From positions 1,922,001-1,986,000 of the forward strand of contig CAWASG010000001.1 in the NCBI GenBank assembly GCA_963784615.1: a DNA stretch of 64,000 nucleotides. Direction: 5' to 3'. This document shows positions 61,405-64,000 of the stretch, piece after piece. Made by a program: the position numbers and the translations under genes. Positions within the stretch are counted from its first letter, which is position 1. Each line of letters begins with the position of its first letter. The DNA is from UBA11403 sp963784615 (GTDB lineage: Bacteria > Pseudomonadota > Gammaproteobacteria > Legionellales > Legionellaceae). A model generated the notes under the pieces. That model ran no database searches. It was not told the DNA's origin and worked only from the letters and a program-made list of their open reading frames with translations.

Positions 61405-62455
61405 ATCCATCTGCATTGTCCGTTTATCGGCCTTAGGCGATGTGTTGATGCTGGTGCCATTGGTACGAACCTTGCAGGAAAACTATCCTTCTGCTGTTAT
61501 CACCTGGGTTATCTCACGTCCGGCGTATTCATTAGTTGAGGGCATGGACGGGGTTGAGTTTATCTTGATTGATAAACCGAATACCCTCGCAGACTATTGG
61601 CGGTTTTATCAAACCATGCGTGGGCGGACTTTTGATGTCCTGCTGGCAACACAGGCAAGTTTTCGCGCTAATTTGTTATATCCATTGATTCGAGCGCAGC
61701 GTAAAATTGGTTATGACCCGCGTCGCGCCAAAGATGGCCATGGTTTCTTTATTCATGAAGCGATTGCGCCGGGGAGTGATCATACGCTGGATGGGTTTCT
61801 GAAATTCGCTGATGCGCTGCACATCAAAAAGAAAGTAGTGCGTTGGGATTTGCCGATTACTGAGGAAGATTATCAGTGGGCACGCGCGCATCTGCCACAG
61901 GGCACAGGTCCGATTATTCTGGTGAATCCGGCCGCTAGCAAGCCCGAACGAAGCTGGCCGCTCGAACGATACATTGAAGCAATACGTCACATGCAATCCC
62001 ATTGGCAAGCAGAAGTGGTGTTAACCGGTGGGCCAGGAGATTATGACAAGACCTTAGGCGAGGCGATTAGCCGCGAAGTCTCAGTGACTAATTTGATAGG
62101 CCAGACAAAACCGAAACAATTACTCGCCGTCATCAGCCAGGCCACGCTGTTACTCTGCCCAGACACAGGTCCATCGCATATGGCCTCCGCTGTCGGCACG
62201 CCCGTTATCGCCTTGCATGCAGTGACTAGCGCCGATGTGTCCGGGCCTTATACCTTTCGGCATCTGGCGGTTGATTGTTATCCCGAGGCGGTGGTTCAGG
62301 TGTTGAATAAAACAAGTGAAACCAATGTCTGGGGTACGCAAGCGCATGGTGATAAAACGATGGAATTGGTGTCGGTGCAAGCTGTGTTGCAGCGCTTAGA
62401 TTGGTTTATTGCTGGATGTCATTTTTCGCCTAAAGAGCCGTTGGCCGAAGGATAA
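61397..62455 (+). CDS. Glycosyltransferase family 9 (heptosyltransferase-like)
   Basis: 352 residues. N-terminal Rossmann start ICIVRLSALGDVLMLVPLVR with the GD motif of GT9, FDVLLATQASFRANLLYPLI, the phosphate-binding VNPAASKPERSWPLERYIEA near residue 175, and CPDTGPSHMASAVGTPVIAL near 253 for nucleotide-sugar binding. These enzymes add heptose to lipopolysaccharide inner core. The exact acceptor is not deducible, so no WaaC/WaaF symbol is given. Confidence 0.92.
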   Translation: MIKSICIVRLSALGDVLMLVPLVRTLQENYPSAVITWVISRPAYSLVEGMDGVEFILIDKPNTLADYWRFYQTMRGRTFDVLLATQASFRANLLYPLIRAQRKIGYDPRRAKDGHGFFIHEAIAPGSDHTLDGFLKFADALHIKKKVVRWDLPITEEDYQWARAHLPQGTGPIILVNPAASKPERSWPLERYIEAIRHMQSHWQAEVVLTGGPGDYDKTLGEAISREVSVTNLIGQTKPKQLLAVISQATLLLCPDTGPSHMASAVGTPVIALHAVTSADVSGPYTFRHLAVDCYPEAVVQVLNKTSETNVWGTQAHGDKTMELVSVQAVLQRLDWFIAGCHFSPKEPLAEG

Positions 62456-62474
62456 ATGGTAACGGTAATCGTAT

Positions 62475-62748
62475 ATTGTTCACCTAATTTTGACAGGCTC
62501 ACAGTACTTCACAATTGATGCAAATTATACACTCCCTAACGGTCGTGGCTCGGATTTCGATTGCAGCTCGGAATCCGGTTATGACTCGGAATCCGAGCCA
62601 CGACCGTTAGGGAGTGGAGCAGTTGAAGAAATCGGAAAAGTTCATTTCCTGATGTTTACCTCAAAGCGGCTGGACTACTCGCAACGACTTCTTCGCTCAG
62701 CATATGGTTAATCTGCTTATATCAACAGATCAAAATTAGATGAACAAC
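62475..62748. mobile_element. MITE-like element with TTGTTCA ends and core 2
   Basis: Left end TTGTTCACCTAATTTTGACA (starting about 62476) and inverted right end TTGTTCATCTAATTTTGATC (ending about 62747). It contains core 2 arms ACTCCCTAACGGTCGTGGCT and GAGCCACGACCGTTAGGGAG with spacer sequence. Both ends belong to the type seen at the left of 32371. An open frame through it reads PRPLGSG but is not a gene. Confidence 0.82.
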
Positions 62749-63035
62749 GTAATAGGTTGGGCTTCGGCTTGTTAGTCTCAACCCAGCCTGTCAATCAAAG
62801 AGCCAGTATTTGCCGTAATTCATCATCAATTAAATCCACTTCATGTGATGTACTTGATCTGCCCCACCCCACGAGATAAATGTCACCTCGTTGATATCGA
62901 AAATTATTCTTAGACATCATCCAATCAATCGCGCAAAAGTTCATCAGTCAGGCAAAATATAGTCTATACTGGTATTAAGTAACATGTTAATGCATGCACT
63001 TCTAGAATTTTATTATGGAATTGTAGGGGGATAAA
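62749..63035. repeat. Repeat-rich intergenic DNA with a degraded family A copy
   Basis: A remnant of family A (AGGTTGGGCTTCGGCTTGTT then CTCAACCCAGCCT) at 62754-62789, then a possible 41-codon gene on the minus strand, then AT-rich DNA leading to the ribosome binding site TGTAGGGGG of the next gene. Confidence 0.6.
62795..62920 (-). pseudogene. Short frame resembling a toxin fragment
   Basis: 41 codons from ATG 62920. YQRGDIYLVGWG resembles the N-terminal strand of PemK/MazF-type toxins, but the rest (SSTSHEVDLIDDELRQILAL) does not continue that fold. It may be a remnant fused to other sequence, or chance. Confidence 0.25.
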
Positions 63036-63425
63036 ATGCCATCAAATACGTTGTCTGCAATGAATAAGGTATTTTTAGATGTCATGAGAAGTGCGGCTGA
63101 AAAAAGCCCGGCTGGAAAAGATAAGGATAAATTAATGGAGATAAAAAATGAGTTTGTTAAAATACAAAACACGCCATGGAGCTTAGAGCATCAGGAACTC
63201 TTGGCTCGTTTTGCCAGCGCGGCTGTGACTGTATATAAACTAGGCCGATTTGAAACATATTGTCCATTAGACGAGTACTTGACCACCGTTGCCAACACCA
63301 AAATAGCGCCAGTAAGCTCAACCGCTGAGTTTAGAGAAATGAATAAGCAACAAAGAAATGATGCTGGCGCTCGTGATAGTGAAGCGAGTGATAATCCAGA
63401 AAGGTTTAAACATCGTATACAATAA
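63036..63425 (+). CDS. Small hypothetical protein
   Basis: 129 residues, soluble, with helical N-terminus (LSAMNKVFLDVMRSAAEK), a Lys-rich segment, and a polar C-terminus ending EASDNPERFKHRIQ. A strong ribosome binding site TAGGGGGATAAA lies 4 bases before the ATG. No family recognised. The polar charged tail and host-associated context would fit a secreted protein, but nothing in the sequence proves it. Confidence 0.6.
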   Translation: MPSNTLSAMNKVFLDVMRSAAEKSPAGKDKDKLMEIKNEFVKIQNTPWSLEHQELLARFASAAVTVYKLGRFETYCPLDEYLTTVANTKIAPVSSTAEFREMNKQQRNDAGARDSEASDNPERFKHRIQ

Positions 63426-63582
63426 ATTGTAACGTTTATTGGTATTTTTAATGGCAACAATGTCTTCTTCTGCCATGCAACTTATATTGATTAAAAAATT
63501 TCAAGTTAACCCAACAAAAATTTGCTTTCCTCCAACGCTTCTGTATATAATAAATGCCACTCTTTTACAAAGAACAATATAT

Positions 63583-63657
63583 AGGCACGTAGCTCAGTGG
63601 TAGAGCACCACCTTGACATGGTGGTGGTCGGTGGTTCGATCCCACTCGTGCCTACCA
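63583..63657 (+). tRNA. tRNA-Val (anticodon GAC)
   Basis: 75 nt with encoded CCA. Acceptor AGGCACG pairs with CGTGCCT; D arm AGCTCAGTGGTAGAGC; anticodon stem-loop CCACCTTGACATGGTGG gives GAC; T arm CGGTGGTTCGATCCCACTC. Followed by a terminator, then thrS. Confidence 0.95.
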
Positions 63658-63667
63658 GATTTAACCT

Positions 63668-63693
63668 AAAACCCTGCTTCGCAGGGTTTTTTT
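63668..63693 (+). terminator. Rho-independent terminator after tRNA-Val
   Basis: AAAACCCTGC and GCAGGGTTTT pair with a TTC loop, and the T-run continues to 63693. Good intrinsic terminator. Confidence 0.9.
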
Positions 63694-63747
63694 GTACCCA
63701 TCTCGTGACAACATCGCTGGGTCAATCGGTATAACAGGGAACATAAG

Positions 63748-64000
63748 ATGCCTAACATTACACTGCCAGACGGAAGTATTAAATTATTTGAACATCCCGT
63801 TACCGTTTATGACGTTGCTGTGAGCATTAGTCCTGGCCTTGCGAAAGTTGCTATTGCTGGGCGTGTGAATGGACAGCTCTGTGATATGAGTCACCTCATG
63901 GCGACAGATGTATCCCTGGTTATTCTGACGGAAAAAGATCCTGAGAGCCTGGAGATTATTCGCCACTCTGCAGCGCATCTGTTGGGGCAAGCCGTTAAAC
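63748..64000 (+). CDS. thrS: Threonine-tRNA ligase, N-terminal part
   Basis: The 84 codons present run off the window edge. MPNITLPDGSIKLFEHPVTV is the TGS domain start typical of ThrRS, followed by the editing-domain start EIIRHSAAHLLGQAVK, which supplies the first zinc/editing HxxxH residues. CAGGGA lies 8 bases before the ATG. Charges tRNA-Thr; infC and rplT often follow but are outside the window. Confidence 0.95.
   Translation, partial: MPNITLPDGSIKLFEHPVTVYDVAVSISPGLAKVAIAGRVNGQLCDMSHLMATDVSLVILTEKDPESLEIIRHSAAHLLGQAVK

Noticed and set aside
62490..62711. 73-codon frame with RPLGSG
   Set aside because: Entirely inside a MITE-like element; RPLGSG is simply core 2 translated.

Overview
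The window looks like chromosomal DNA of a gammaproteobacterium, most likely a host-associated or intracellular lineage of the Legionellales type. This is inference from gene content, not from a marker-gene tree. It carries ordinary gammaproteobacterial housekeeping genes (recN, ansA, rsmA, apaH, queC, trhO, a cox operon, rnr, rlmB, a GT9 glycosyltransferase, thrS). Between them lie very large or eukaryote-like proteins of the kind seen among secreted effectors: a TPR plus pseudokinase protein of 1471 aa, a repeat protein of 2568 aa, a duplicated pair of unknown proteins, and a Fic protein. No secretion machinery is present in the window, so effector status is not shown.

Layout: 1-3.0 kb recN end, a decayed nucleotidyltransferase/HEPN remnant, ansA and a MNT/HEPN toxin-antitoxin pair with a shortened toxin. 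3.3-9.5 kb unknown paralogue A and the TPR-pseudokinase gene. 9.6-13.1 kb a repeat cluster, then rsmA, a TraI_2-like gene and apaH. 13.1-17.7 kb a tripartite export operon (TolC-like, membrane-fusion protein, MacB-like ATPase and permease). 18.1-19.7 kb a secreted CAP protein, queC, tRNA-Lys and tRNA-Arg. 19.7-25.7 kb a probable small island bounded by tRNA-Arg and a copy of its 3' end; it holds Fic and a c-di-GMP signalling gene split by an IS630 element. 25.9-33.5 kb a CPBP protease-like protein, paralogue B, a broken trpR-like gene, an FMN reductase, a PIF1-like helicase and trhO. 33.8-39.9 kb a cytochrome c gene and coxB-coxA-ctaG-coxC. 40-47.9 kb a P-type ATPase, a RMD1/DUF155 protein, a large membrane protein, a DUF4254 protein and a solute-binding protein. 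48-62.5 kb rnr-rlmB, an AAA ATPase behind a long palindrome, the giant gene, a zinc-finger protein and GT9. 63-64 kb a small hypothetical gene, tRNA-Val and the start of thrS.

The most unusual signal is the repeat landscape. At least five families of palindromic or MITE-like elements are scattered through the window. One family, with ends beginning GGCCTCAGTCATCGTTTCGCC, is flanked by exact 8-bp target duplications at two sites. One of these insertions lies inside the giant gene, where 166 bp plus the 8-bp duplication gives 174 bp (58 codons), so the reading frame survives. Other elements supply the stop codons of recN, the PIF1-like helicase and the DUF4254 gene, the last residues of rsmA, an N-terminal extension on the membrane-fusion lipoprotein, and probably the ribosome binding site of queC. 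The same inner palindromes occur inside different end types, and some elements carry one end of each type, so cores and ends appear to be exchanged. The situation resembles the palindromic elements known from Rickettsia genes, but these sequences are different and seem modular.
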